Positions 1-8,909 of a stretch of 64,000 nucleotides of DNA are shown here, piece after piece. Position 1 is the first letter of the stretch. Each line of letters begins with the position of its first letter. The stretch spans positions 98,412 through 162,411 of the forward strand of contig CAINJJ010000046.1 in NCBI GenBank assembly GCA_903849645.1, in the 5' to 3' direction. Under the pieces are notes generated by a model. It did not search any database, was not told the DNA's origin, and saw nothing but the letters and a program-made list of their open reading frames with translations. Source of the stretch: an uncultured Acidobacteriaceae bacterium. GTDB lineage: Bacteria; Acidobacteriota; Terriglobia; Terriglobales; Acidobacteriaceae. A program made the translations under genes and the position numbers.

Positions 1-2709
1 GTCTCCGCGCACAATCCGTTCCCGAGCAACTTCCTCTGCAATCCGTCGGCAATTGACGGATTGACGGTGCAGAACAGCTCGCAGGGCGGCGGCGGCATCC
101 TGGTCCACGGCTGGAGCCACAATCTCCAGATCGCCAACAACCGGGTGCAGAACAACCAGGGTACGCTCTCCGGCGGCATCACCATCGGCCAGGGCGAGCA
201 CCCCGACGCCTACCTGGTGGGCGGCGCGGCCACGGCGACAGTGCCTGGATCGTGCATCACCACCACCGGCAACGCACCGACGAACCTGGCCCTGCCGTAC
301 TGCTTTGACAGGGATGTCAATGTTCACAACAATCGGGTCATCCAGAACTCCTCGCTTGGAGACGAGCTCTTCTCGTCCACCCCGGCGGGAGCGGGCGGCG
401 TGACCTTCTGCAACGGCAGCGACTACTACAAGTTCAACTACAACTGGGTTTGCGGCAACATGAGCACCGGGGACGGCGCCGGCGTTGCACACATCGGGCT
501 GAGCTGGGATGGCGACATCGAGCACAACACGATCATGTTCAACCAGAGCACGAACCCAACAATCGCCACCAACGGCGGCGGCCTGCTTGTGATGGGCGCG
601 CCTGACCAGGATCCTCCCTGCGCACTCCTGACCGATCAGGATTGCCTGTCGGCTCCTGGAACGATCACTCCCAGCGATGGCACCGGCCCCGGCCTGGTGA
701 TCAACGCGAACCTGATTGTGGGCAACGCGGCCGATGCCGGCAGCGGCGGCGGACTGCGGTTGCAGCACATCAACGGCAACGAAACCCTCAACTTCCCCAA
801 GGGCAACGTGGCCACCACTTGGCCGATCCTGCCGGGACACGGCAGCCAGCCGACATTCCAGACGAAGACCCCCTGGAATGCGATCCAGGTCACCAACAAC
901 ATCATCGCCAACAACGTGGCAGGCTGGGACGGCGGCGGCATCTCGCTGATCGACGCGCTGGCCACCGACCTGATCAACAACACGGTGGTCTCCAACAACT
1001 CCACCGCCTCCTCCGGTGTTCTGTTCCAGTCGCTGTTCGCGCCCCTGGCCAGCACCCCCGGAAACAACTGCTACGCCAACAACGGCGCCAACTCCTGCCC
1101 GCAGGTGGCTGGACTGGTGAGCGTGCAGAACAGCGCTGTGCTGGCTGCCAACATGGACCAACTGACGGGAGGCACAGCGTCTGTTGCTTGCCCGACGAAC
1201 CACGGCGTGAACGGAACCGCGTCAGACTGCACCAAGTACTCGGTGCCGGTGCTGTACAACGATCTGTTCTGGCAGAACCGCACAACGATGATCGGCGTGG
1301 GCAACCTGGCTGGTGGCTTGCAAAACCAGAACGCCCAGGTCACGCTCTACAACTCACCCTTTGGCTCAACGACAGCGGTCGCTGCCGCGAGCCAGAAGGC
1401 CACAGGCGCCTGCGACGATACGAGCGCCAGCTACTGGGATATCGGCGTTCGCGGCGATACCGCTCCGGGCAACCACTCGGGCGGCACGCTGGCTCCTTTC
1501 TACTCGACGCTGACCAACACGGGAGCGCTGTCTGAAATCGGGGCCGGCTCCAACAACCTGCTGGCTCCTGCCGCGCTGGTCAACAGCGTCTACTGCGACG
1601 GCTCACGCGTACCGGTGGAAGCAGCTACTTCGGCCGGCTTGCAGTTCGGCGCGGGCTGGCAGGTGCCTCCGGGAACCAACGAGTCCAACGCGCTCCCGGC
1701 GCCTCCCTTCACCCTGCTTCCGGCCGCAACCGTGGACGAAGGCAACAACTGGGTCAACCTCCGCTGGGGTCCCCTGTCGCTCAACGTGACCAAGGCAGAC
1801 GGAATCACGCCGGCCTTTACCTTCAACCCGTCGCTGGTAGGCACATCGCCCGCGGTCAATTACGTGCCGGTTGCCTCCGTTCAGGGTGTGGCGGCGCCGA
1901 GCACAGACTTCTACGGCAATCCGCGCAAGCAGGGCGGCAACCCCGTGGATGTGGGCGCTATCGAGTACCAGGTTGTGTCCGCTCCGGTGGCAAGCATCAC
2001 CGGCGGGCCTCTGGCCTTTGGCAACGTGGCAACTGGAACCACCAGCGCGGCGCAGACTCTGACGCTGCACAACACAGGCACGGCAATCCTGAACGGGCTC
2101 ACTCTGAACTTCTCATCGGCGCTCTACTCGCGTCCGGCGGGAGCCGCGGGTGGAACCTGCAACGGAGCTTTGGCGGCAGCATCCACCTGCACCATCAACG
2201 TGGTCTTCGCACCCACTGCGGTTGGGTCGGTTCCGGCAACCTTGACGGTCACAAGCGCCGTCCCGGTCACCGGTTCGCCGGTCACACTCACGGGAGCGGG
2301 CATCACCGCAACGGTGAGCGCGACTCTGACACCAACCACCTGGACGGTCTCTCAGACCCGCAACTGCCCGGGCACCGGAGTTCTCGGCATCCCGGCTTGC
2401 GGACTTGATCCGACTCAAGTGTTTACGCTGACCAACACCGGCAACGTGCCCTTGACGGGCATCGCACAGGGAGCACTGGGCGGCGTGAACGCAAGCGAGT
2501 TCAGTGTCGTCCGGTTGCTGTCAACCTGCGGACCGGCCGGCAACGGCCAGCTCGTGGCCAACACAACCCTGGCGCCGAACGCCACCTGCACAGTGACGGT
2601 GCAGTTCAAGCCGCTGACTGCACAGACCACAGGTGTGAAGAACGCGACGATCTCTGTGACCGACGCCGCCGGCACACAGACCTCAACCCTGACTGGAATC
2701 GCAAAGTGA
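1..2709 (+). CDS. Secreted right-handed beta-helix protein with choice-of-anchor domains (5' partial)
   Basis: The reading frame is open from base 1, so the true start and any signal peptide lie outside the window; the TTG at 61 is not a convincing start. The visible part is about 900 residues. The N-terminal two thirds are rich in Asn/Gly and repeat short rungs such as NNRV, NNII and NNTVV, typical of parallel beta-helix (pectate-lyase-like) folds. Near residue 640 the segment NPRKQGGNPVDVGAIEY matches the end of a choice-of-anchor Q domain. Two Ig-like choice-of-anchor D (ASH-type) domains follow, each with a LTLHNTG or FTLTNTG strand and a Cys pair. The protein is probably cell-surface or secreted and may bind or cleave polysaccharide; no catalytic residue can be assigned. 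A strong hairpin follows the stop. Confidence 0.8.
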   Translation, partial: VSAHNPFPSNFLCNPSAIDGLTVQNSSQGGGGILVHGWSHNLQIANNRVQNNQGTLSGGITIGQGEHPDAYLVGGAATATVPGSCITTTGNAPTNLALPYCFDRDVNVHNNRVIQNSSLGDELFSSTPAGAGGVTFCNGSDYYKFNYNWVCGNMSTGDGAGVAHIGLSWDGDIEHNTIMFNQSTNPTIATNGGGLLVMGAPDQDPPCALLTDQDCLSAPGTITPSDGTGPGLVINANLIVGNAADAGSGGGLRLQHINGNETLNFPKGNVATTWPILPGHGSQPTFQTKTPWNAIQVTNNIIANNVAGWDGGGISLIDALATDLINNTVVSNNSTASSGVLFQSLFAPLASTPGNNCYANNGANSCPQVAGLVSVQNSAVLAANMDQLTGGTASVACPTNHGVNGTASDCTKYSVPVLYNDLFWQNRTTMIGVGNLAGGLQNQNAQVTLYNSPFGSTTAVAAASQKATGACDDTSASYWDIGVRGDTAPGNHSGGTLAPFYSTLTNTGALSEIGAGSNNLLAPAALVNSVYCDGSRVPVEAATSAGLQFGAGWQVPPGTNESNALPAPPFTLLPAATVDEGNNWVNLRWGPLSLNVTKADGITPAFTFNPSLVGTSPAVNYVPVASVQGVAAPSTDFYGNPRKQGGNPVDVGAIEYQVVSAPVASITGGPLAFGNVATGTTSAAQTLTLHNTGTAILNGLTLNFSSALYSRPAGAAGGTCNGALAAASTCTINVVFAPTAVGSVPATLTVTSAVPVTGSPVTLTGAGITATVSATLTPTTWTVSQTRNCPGTGVLGIPACGLDPTQVFTLTNTGNVPLTGIAQGALGGVNASEFSVVRLLSTCGPAGNGQLVANTTLAPNATCTVTVQFKPLTAQTTGVKNATISVTDAAGTQTSTLTGIAK

Positions 2710-2732
2710 TCCCAGTCAACCGCTAGAGAGCG

Positions 2733-2764
2733 ATGCTGCCCGCGGGGTCACCCGCGGGCAGCAT
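2733..2764 (+). terminator. Perfect 14-bp hairpin after the beta-helix gene
   Basis: A 14-bp perfect inverted repeat (2733-2746 with 2751-2764) has a 4-base loop and is followed by the moderately T-rich TCTCGTTC. It lies 24 bases after the stop of the beta-helix gene and is a likely intrinsic terminator. Its position argues that the next gene starts at 2874 and not inside the hairpin. Confidence 0.6.
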
Positions 2765-2873
2765 TCTCGTTCAAAAAAACTCCCGGCGAGCGAAGCTCCG
2801 CAAGGCGCCCACGCAGCAGGCACAGAAACCGGCTGGCAATGCCAGGCAAGCAAACCGAAATGGAGATTCAACC

Positions 2874-3197
2874 ATGAAGATTCTCGTCATTCTAGGACTC
2901 AGCGCCGTGATGGCCGCGGCACAAGGGGATCAGCCCAAGGCTCCCATCAACAACGCAGCTCTGGGCCAGTTGGAAGGGATTCTGGCGTACTGCGCCAAGA
3001 TCGACACGCAGTCCGCTGCCAGGTATCAGGAGCGGTCGAAGCTGCTGACCGAGGGGCAGCCGGACAAGGCGGTAGACGAGGCCCGCAAGAGCAAGGACTA
3101 CCAGGACGCGAAGGATCAGATTGATGCGCAGCTCGGGCAGGCCGCCGCAAGCAACGAAGCCGCGAAGAGCTGCAAGGCGTTTCTGGACGGCAAGTAG
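2874..3197 (+). CDS. Small exported hypothetical protein
   Basis: A 107-residue protein. The ATG at 2874 is chosen because a GGAGATTC-like ribosome-binding site precedes it and the product then begins with a short signal peptide (MKILVILGLSAVMAAAQG). The mature part is charged and Lys/Gln/Ala rich, probably helical, with two Cys residues (LAYCAKID near 40 and KSCKAF near 100) that could form a disulfide. I do not recognise a family. It is likely periplasmic and is the first of three small exported proteins in the same orientation. Confidence 0.6.
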   Translation: MKILVILGLSAVMAAAQGDQPKAPINNAALGQLEGILAYCAKIDTQSAARYQERSKLLTEGQPDKAVDEARKSKDYQDAKDQIDAQLGQAAASNEAAKSCKAFLDGK

Positions 3198-3367
3198 CGC
3201 GGACAGGTCCGCGAGGATTTGAACCACGGCCTGCGAGGCGATGGCGCAAGCAATCGAGCAGGCTACCGGAACCGGCGACACTGCAACCGACGCAGTGAAC
3301 TGGAAACCCGCAAAGGCCGGAGATCCAAACCAGAACCTCCGGCCTGGCGCGGGAAGCGAGGAAAGAG

Positions 3368-3901
3368 ATGGCACGAAACGGCAAGGGCTTCGATGGATAC
3401 AAGGTCCTGAGCGCATCGCTCAGGCTGGCGGTTGCGGCTTTGGGCTTGGCATGGATGGCAACCGCCGCGACAGCGCAAGCGGCGCCGGCGGATGCGCCCG
3501 CGAAGGCCACACCGGCCGAGACCCACAGCAGCTACACGCCGGACCGGTTTGCCGGAAGGGCGGGGCGATACTACGCCGCGGTCTGGGGTGTGGACTCGCT
3601 GAGTGTGAAGGCGGCGGAGTCGGGCGAACTGATTCGCTTCAGTTATCGGGTAATCGATCCAGTGAAGGCCGATTCCCTGAATGACAAGGACATTGAGCCC
3701 TACCTGATTTCACCGGCGGCGCACGCAAAGCTGGTGGTTCCCCAGATGGAGAAGGTGGGGAAACTGCGGCAGAGCAATCAACCCGTGGCAGACCGGAAGT
3801 ACTGGATGGCGTTCTCCAACCCGCGCAGGACGGTGAAGCGCGGCGACCGGGTGAACGTGATCATCGGCCAGTTTCACGCCGACGGCCTGGTCGTGGAGTA
3901 G
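3368..3901 (+). CDS. Exported hypothetical protein
   Basis: A 177-residue protein with an N-terminal signal sequence: basic residues, a hydrophobic stretch around 18-33, then an AxA-type site (TAQAAPA). The start has a GAGGAAAG ribosome-binding site just upstream. The mature domain (about residues 50-177) contains SGELIRFSYRVIDP and RGDRVNVIIGQFHADGL, suggesting a small beta-rich fold. It is probably periplasmic or outer-membrane associated. No family or enzymatic motif is recognised. It is co-directional with its neighbours, with gaps of 170 and 114 bases. Confidence 0.55.
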   Translation: MARNGKGFDGYKVLSASLRLAVAALGLAWMATAATAQAAPADAPAKATPAETHSSYTPDRFAGRAGRYYAAVWGVDSLSVKAAESGELIRFSYRVIDPVKADSLNDKDIEPYLISPAAHAKLVVPQMEKVGKLRQSNQPVADRKYWMAFSNPRRTVKRGDRVNVIIGQFHADGLVVE

Positions 3902-4015
3902 CAGCGCAGCGCCGCGGCGCGGCTGCCCCGGCAGCCGCCGCGGCAAGTGTCTCCCAAGCCGGCAAGGCTTCTCCTGGTGAAGCCGGCCCGGCCAATCCAT
4001 TGCAAGGAGCAAGAA

Positions 4016-4900
4016 ATGAAGCGCAGGTTCGCAATTGGAATGTTTCTGATGGTGGCGGCTTCGATGGCCATCGCCGATACCGCCCCGGCCAAGGCAAGTC
4101 TCTCAGCGGATGAGATTGTCCGCAAGAACCTCGATGCGCGGGGCGGCCAGCAGGCCTGGCGGAGCGTTCAAACCATGACCTGGAGCGGCAAGCTGGGGGC
4201 GGGCGGCAATCAGCGCGCGCCGTTGCCCGTGCCGCTTCCAGGCAAGGCGCAGGGCAGCCTTCCCGTCAAGGAAAGGCCCCAGGAAGAGGCGCAGCTTCCG
4301 TTTGTGATGGAGATGGCGCGCGGCCGCAAGGTCCGGCTGGAGATCCAGTTCAACGGCAAGACGGCTGTGCAGGTGTTCGACGGGGTGAACGGGTGGAAGT
4401 TCCGGCCCTTTCTGAACCGGCTGGATGTTGAGCCCTACACAGCGGAAGAAGCCAAGGCGGCCTCGGTGCAGGAAGACATCGATGGACCGCTGTCGGACTA
4501 TGCGGCAAAGGGCACCAGGGTGGAACTGGCAGGAGTGGAGAAGGTGGATGGCCGCGAAAACTACAAGCTCAAGCTGACCTTCAAGAACGGCCAGTCGAAG
4601 CATCTGTGGATCGACGGAGAGACCTTCCTGGAGACCAAGATCGAGGGCAACCCAAGGCGGCTGGACGGCAAGGAGCACGCGGTGGAGGTCTACTACCTCG
4701 ACTACCGGAAGGTGGATGGGCTGCAGATCCCGTTTCTACTCGAGACGCATGTTCTTCCGGTGACGGATCCCGGCTCGAAGGTCAAGGAAGCGCCAGTGCC
4801 GGTGGAGAAGATCGCCATCGAGAAGGCCCAGGTGAATCCGAAGATCGATTTGGCGCGATTTGCGAAGCCGCAAGGAGACTCCGTGGCCGCGAGCAAATAA
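4016..4900 (+). CDS. LolA/outer-membrane lipoprotein-sorting-like exported protein
   Basis: The ATG at 4016 follows a clear AAGGAGC ribosome-binding site and gives a 294-residue protein with a signal peptide (residues 1-20). The motif SADEIVRKNLDARGGQQAWRSVQTMTW is typical of acidobacterial proteins related to LolA/DUF4292 'outer membrane lipoprotein-sorting' folds. Later strands such as KLTFKNGQSKHLWID, with residues describing a YYLDYRKVDGLQIPF surface, fit the half-open beta-barrel of that superfamily. It probably binds a lipid or lipoprotein in the periplasm. The family match is by pattern only, and partner LolB-like genes are not seen nearby. Confidence 0.6.
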   Translation: MKRRFAIGMFLMVAASMAIADTAPAKASLSADEIVRKNLDARGGQQAWRSVQTMTWSGKLGAGGNQRAPLPVPLPGKAQGSLPVKERPQEEAQLPFVMEMARGRKVRLEIQFNGKTAVQVFDGVNGWKFRPFLNRLDVEPYTAEEAKAASVQEDIDGPLSDYAAKGTRVELAGVEKVDGRENYKLKLTFKNGQSKHLWIDGETFLETKIEGNPRRLDGKEHAVEVYYLDYRKVDGLQIPFLLETHVLPVTDPGSKVKEAPVPVEKIAIEKAQVNPKIDLARFAKPQGDSVAASK

Positions 4901-4902
4901 TG

Positions 4903-4969
4903 GGGTCGAGGGCGAAAGCCCCGACCCACATTCAGAGCACCCTGGGCCGGCCATGGAGCTGGCCCAGGG
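4903..4969 (+). terminator. Two consecutive hairpins downstream of the LolA-like gene
   Basis: First hairpin: 4903-4913 pairs with 4918-4927 (10 bp, one bulged A, GAAA tetraloop). Second: CCCTGGGCC at 4940-4948 pairs with GGCCCAGGG at 4961-4969. Neither has a good T-run, so they may be transcript-stabilising or rho-assisted ends, or degenerate intergenic repeats. Confidence 0.35.
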
Positions 4970-5089
4970 CGCAGCATCAGCAACACCCAAGCAGCGAGCC
5001 GAGCAAGCCCTGAACGGATGAACGAAGAACTTTGATCCCGCCGGGAGGATGGATGCGGGTTGCGTGACGAATGGCCTGCTGGAGGCGAG

Positions 5090-6298
5090 ATGGACAAAGA
5101 CAGACTGCCGCAACACGGAGACGTGGTTCAGGAAGATGGTTTCTGGAAGCTTCGCTGGCGATCCAATCCCGCGCTGACGCCCACGCATCTGAATGGAGCC
5201 CAGCGGAAGCCGTACTGGATTGGTCCCGCGACGGGGCCCGAGAGGCTGTCTGAAGAAGAGGCGCAGGAGACTGCCTGGAACGGCGTGCTGGCGCAGCTTG
5301 AGAAGAGCAGCCTGGCTCAGGCCTCGGCGATGACGGTCACCGATTTTGTGGAGCAGAAGTTTGTCCCCGAGCATGTAACGGTCAAGAGCACGTCAGGCCG
5401 GACGCACTACCAGGCGATTCTCAAGCACGTGATTACGCCGGAAGAGGTGCAGCGCGTCTTTGGGGTGGATGCGGAGCAGTCAAAGACGAGGTTGAAGACC
5501 GCCGCGGACTGGCCCTACCTGGGCGAAGTGAGGCTGTGCGACGTGCGGCCGGAGCACGTGCAGAGGCTGGTGGCGGCCGCGATGGAGCGGGGCTACTCGA
5601 CCCAGACCGTGACGCACATTCGCAACGTGGTGAGCGCGATTTTTTCACACGCGAAAAGAGAACGCTGCTATATGGGCGAGAATCCCGCAAGCCAGGTCAT
5701 GCTGCCGGGGATGACGCGCAAGGAGGCGCACAGCCTGACGCTGGCGCAGGCCAGGGACGTGATTCAAGCCATGCAGTATCCCGAGCGGGAGATGACGCTG
5801 ATCGCGATTCTGACCAATCTGAATGTTGCCGAGATCTGCGGCCTGCAGTGGAAGCATGTGAACCTGACGGACAGGAGCGTTGATAGCGACGGCGAGATGG
5901 TTGGACCAAGAACGATCGCTGTCCGCGGCCAGTGGTACCGGGGCGAACTGAGCAGCGTGAAGAAGGGGCGCAGGAAGAACCTGCCCATTCCGCAGGTGCT
6001 TCTCCCGATTCTCCAGCGACTGAGCCGCAGGGCGCGATACACCGGGCCGGAGGACTTTGTGCTGGTGTCGCAGGCAGGCACGCCGGTGAATCAGATCAAC
6101 ATAGCGGCGCGCCGATTGAAGCTGATCGGCAAGGAGTTGAAGATGCCCTGGCTGTCCTGGCATGTCTTCCGCCGCACGCACACGACTCTGGTGTATGAGT
6201 TCGGAATGCAGTTTCAGCAGCAGATCGCCTCGACCGTGCAAGCAGAGACCAGGCAGAGCCTCGATGAGCGGAGCGGAGCGCGCCCGGCGGCTCGATAG
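5090..6298 (+). pseudogene. Degenerate tyrosine recombinase/integrase lacking catalytic residues
   Basis: The ATG at 5090 follows GGAGGCGAG and gives 402 residues. There is an SAM-like N-terminal core-binding region (about 85-210) and a phage-integrase catalytic fold. The usual first catalytic Arg of the GLRxxE motif is Asn (TNLNVAEICGLQW, N245). The HxxR box is intact (HVFRRTH, H358/R361). The reading frame then stops within about 40 residues, so the LGH box and the nucleophilic Tyr are missing, and neither appears in the other frames up to 6355. It is probably inactive: a remnant of a mobile element or a domesticated DNA-binding protein. No tRNA gene or att-like repeat was recognised beside it. 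Confidence 0.7.
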
Positions 6299-6355
6299 CG
6301 GGCGTCCCTCTCCCCCCCATCCGCAAGACTGTTTCGCTGCTTTCCGGAGCGCAGG

Positions 6356-8788
6356 CTATTTCTTGTCGAGGGCGTACTCCATGGACCAGATGGCGCCGGG
6401 GCGCATGTACATGCTGGCGCGGTAGAGGCCGCGGATGTCGTAGGCCTCGGGTGTGCGGAAGAAGTAGCCGCGGTCGCGCCACACAACGTTATAGACGCCC
6501 TTGGCGGTAGCAAATCCCTGTTCGCGCATGCCTTCGGCGATCATGTGGCTGGCGATGCCGAAGGTTGTGCCGGTCCACACCTCTTCCAATTGAACATTTG
6601 TGTGCAGGAGCGCGCCCTCGGGGCTGATGCCGTTGATGGCGCCCATTTCGCCCCTGGCAAACTTGCGCACATTCATGTCGTAGACCTTGTGCAGGGCTGA
6701 CTTGCGCATGTCTTTGGGGACGAGGTCGCCGAGGCCGGTCAGGTCGGCGTACCACTGGCCGGCCAACTGCTCGGCCATGATGGCGTCGGTGTCCTGGCCC
6801 TTGACGGCGTAGCGGAAGTACTGGCCGGTCCAGAGCTTCTTGATATAGGCGTTGGCGGCGCGGGCTTCGAGGGCGTCGTAGGCTTCGGCGGCCTGGGGCT
6901 CGCCGAGTTTCTCTGCCATGCGCGCGGTGGCGCGGAGCGCGGCGAGATAGAGGCCGCCCGTGTAGGCGCTTTCGCCGGCGGCGATCCAATCATCGTAGGT
7001 CTGGTCGGGAAAGCCGCCGTTCTCAATCAGGCCGTCGCCATCTGTGTCGTACTGCCTGAGGTGCTCCATGGCCAGCTTCACAGCGGGCCAGTTGTAGCGG
7101 AGGAAGGCTTCGTCCTTTGCTCCGGTGAGCACGTAGTCGCGCCAGGCCATGAGCACGTATTTGGAGTTGAGGTCGCGCCAGTTGGAGACGTCCTGGTAGT
7201 TGTACTGGTTGGGATTGACGAAAGGGTCCTCGCCGGGTGCGCCGAGGTCGTGGGGAGCGGCGCCGGGGGTCTTGCGCACGAATTCGACGAGCTGGTTTTC
7301 GCGGGCGCTCTTCCAGGCCCAGATGTAGCGCTGGGGGTTGGACTCGGGAAGGGTGTCGGTGTACTCGCGCAGCTCCTGCTTTTCGATCTCCGGCCAGAAG
7401 CGGAGCAGCGGGAAGGAGCCGTAAAAGCGGACGTCGGAGGTGCTGTAGAAAGGGTAGTCGAAGCACTCCAGATAACTGAAGGTGTCGTTGTCTTTGGCGG
7501 ATGGATGAGCGGGGTTGCCTAGACCGTCGCGCTCATGGCCCCAGAAGGTGCCGCCGTCGGCCAGGTAGTAGAGCTCGTTGAAGAGCTCGCCGCGGTACCA
7601 GGCGGGCTTGCGCTCGTCGTCGGCGATGGGCTTTTGCCAGGCGTCGATGGCCTGGCTCCAGGACTCCTGATGTTCGAGGGCGGTGCGGGCGATCTCCCAC
7701 GCATGGGTGCCTTCCGCGCCGAAGAAGCGGGTGTAGTGGCGCAGCCATTTGCGGCCGCCGCCAAACTGGACGACCGGCAGGTCCCAGCTAAGGGCCATGG
7801 GGACCAGGCGCTTTTCATGGGGGCCGAGGGTGAAGCGGACAGCAATGGCGCCGGCGAGCGGGTCGCCACTGGAGGCGACGGGAGATGCCTGGTTGGGTAA
7901 GCGGCCGTCTTTTGCGAAGGGCTGCCAGACCTCGGCGCCGCTGCCGTTGACCGGGTAAGTGGCAAGGTAAGTGACTTCGGCGCCAGCGCCGGGCAGGGTG
8001 GCAATGGCAAACTGGCCGTCCCACTCCTCGCTGACCGGACCCTGGCGCAGGCGGTCGAAGACGATCCCGCTGGCGGCGGGGGAGCCGGGGGCGTCCAGCT
8101 TTTCTGTGACGAATCGGTCGATGTTCTGCTGGTTGAGGACGCTGTCGAAGTTGCGCGACTGGTCACGGAACCAGCCGACCATGTTGGTCCACGAGAAGAG
8201 GATGGAGACGGTGACGGGCCGGCCGGAGGGGTTCTCGGCGGTCCAGCGGTAGACGGCGACCGGGTAGCTGGTCTCCTGGTAGTTGTTGGGCAGGACTGGG
8301 GAGAACTGCTCGACGGTGAGGCGCACGGGAAGGGCTTTGGTCCCGTAGGCGAACCAGCTCTTGGGGTAAAGAGCGGCGTACTCGCCGTCGCCGGCCGGGT
8401 AGCTCCAGTTCCAGGCGTTCATGGTCCAGCCGCCGGGCTTGCCGACAGCCAGGGCCATCGAGACCGGGGAGCCGCCCTCAGGCTGGGCAAAGACGGCGAA
8501 CTGATTGTTCGGCACGAGCTGGAATTTGTGGGTGCCGGTCTTGACGTGCCAGCGCTCGAAGTGGCCGCGATAGCTGCGGGAGAAGGTGCCTGCGCCGAAT
8601 CCGCCGACGGGCGCGCCCTGCCAGTAGCCATCGTCGATGAGGGAGCCGCTCAACTCAGGCTTGTGGGTGCCGGGGTTGGCGGGGGGTACGCCGATGGGGA
8701 TGCGCCAGGCAGCGGCAGGAATCTGGCCCTGGGTGGCTGTTGCGGCGCATGCCGCGAGAAGAGCGAAAGTGCAAATAAATCGATTCAT
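6356..8788 (-). CDS. GH116 family beta-glycosidase (GBA2-like), exported
   Basis: 810 residues with an N-terminal signal peptide (MNRFICTFALLAACAATATQ). The N-terminal beta-sandwich domain of bile-acid beta-glucosidase/GBA2-like proteins is followed by the (alpha/alpha)6 catalytic domain. Glu near 441 in YLECFDYPFY and Asp near 594 in GGFPDQTYDDW align with the nucleophile and acid/base described for GH116 (the family motif is FPDQTYD). It is expected to release glucose, or another sugar, from beta-glycosides in the periplasm. It is encoded downstream of an Oar-like TonB receptor, but a terminator lies between the two. The substrate is unknown. Confidence 0.85.
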   Translation of the reverse strand: MNRFICTFALLAACAATATQGQIPAAAWRIPIGVPPANPGTHKPELSGSLIDDGYWQGAPVGGFGAGTFSRSYRGHFERWHVKTGTHKFQLVPNNQFAVFAQPEGGSPVSMALAVGKPGGWTMNAWNWSYPAGDGEYAALYPKSWFAYGTKALPVRLTVEQFSPVLPNNYQETSYPVAVYRWTAENPSGRPVTVSILFSWTNMVGWFRDQSRNFDSVLNQQNIDRFVTEKLDAPGSPAASGIVFDRLRQGPVSEEWDGQFAIATLPGAGAEVTYLATYPVNGSGAEVWQPFAKDGRLPNQASPVASSGDPLAGAIAVRFTLGPHEKRLVPMALSWDLPVVQFGGGRKWLRHYTRFFGAEGTHAWEIARTALEHQESWSQAIDAWQKPIADDERKPAWYRGELFNELYYLADGGTFWGHERDGLGNPAHPSAKDNDTFSYLECFDYPFYSTSDVRFYGSFPLLRFWPEIEKQELREYTDTLPESNPQRYIWAWKSARENQLVEFVRKTPGAAPHDLGAPGEDPFVNPNQYNYQDVSNWRDLNSKYVLMAWRDYVLTGAKDEAFLRYNWPAVKLAMEHLRQYDTDGDGLIENGGFPDQTYDDWIAAGESAYTGGLYLAALRATARMAEKLGEPQAAEAYDALEARAANAYIKKLWTGQYFRYAVKGQDTDAIMAEQLAGQWYADLTGLGDLVPKDMRKSALHKVYDMNVRKFARGEMGAINGISPEGALLHTNVQLEEVWTGTTFGIASHMIAEGMREQGFATAKGVYNVVWRDRGYFFRTPEAYDIRGLYRASMYMRPGAIWSMEYALDKK

Positions 8789-8860
8789 TTAGACGGTTTT
8801 CAATCTCCTGCCGGGTCAGAAATCATCATACACAGCGGTTTGCGCGGGGCGCAAAAGCAA

Positions 8861-8886
8861 GAGGGACGGGCAGTTGCCCGTCCCTC
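8861..8886 (-). terminator. Intrinsic terminator after the TonB-dependent receptor gene
   Basis: A perfect 12-bp inverted repeat (8861-8872 with 8875-8886) has a 2-base loop. Read on the minus strand it follows the receptor stop codon by about 24 bases and is followed by TTGCTTTTGC, a U-rich tail. It should end most receptor transcripts before the GH116 gene. Confidence 0.65.
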
Positions 8887-8909
8887 AAGGACATCTTGTT
8901 GCAGGTTGG

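Noticed and set aside
2733..2873. Upstream start at 2733 for the small exported protein
   Set aside because: It would begin inside a perfect terminator hairpin and hide the signal peptide that starts at 2874.
5090..6298. Active prophage or integrative element around the integrase
   Set aside because: No att repeats, tRNA gene or phage genes were recognised, and the recombinase lacks essential residues.
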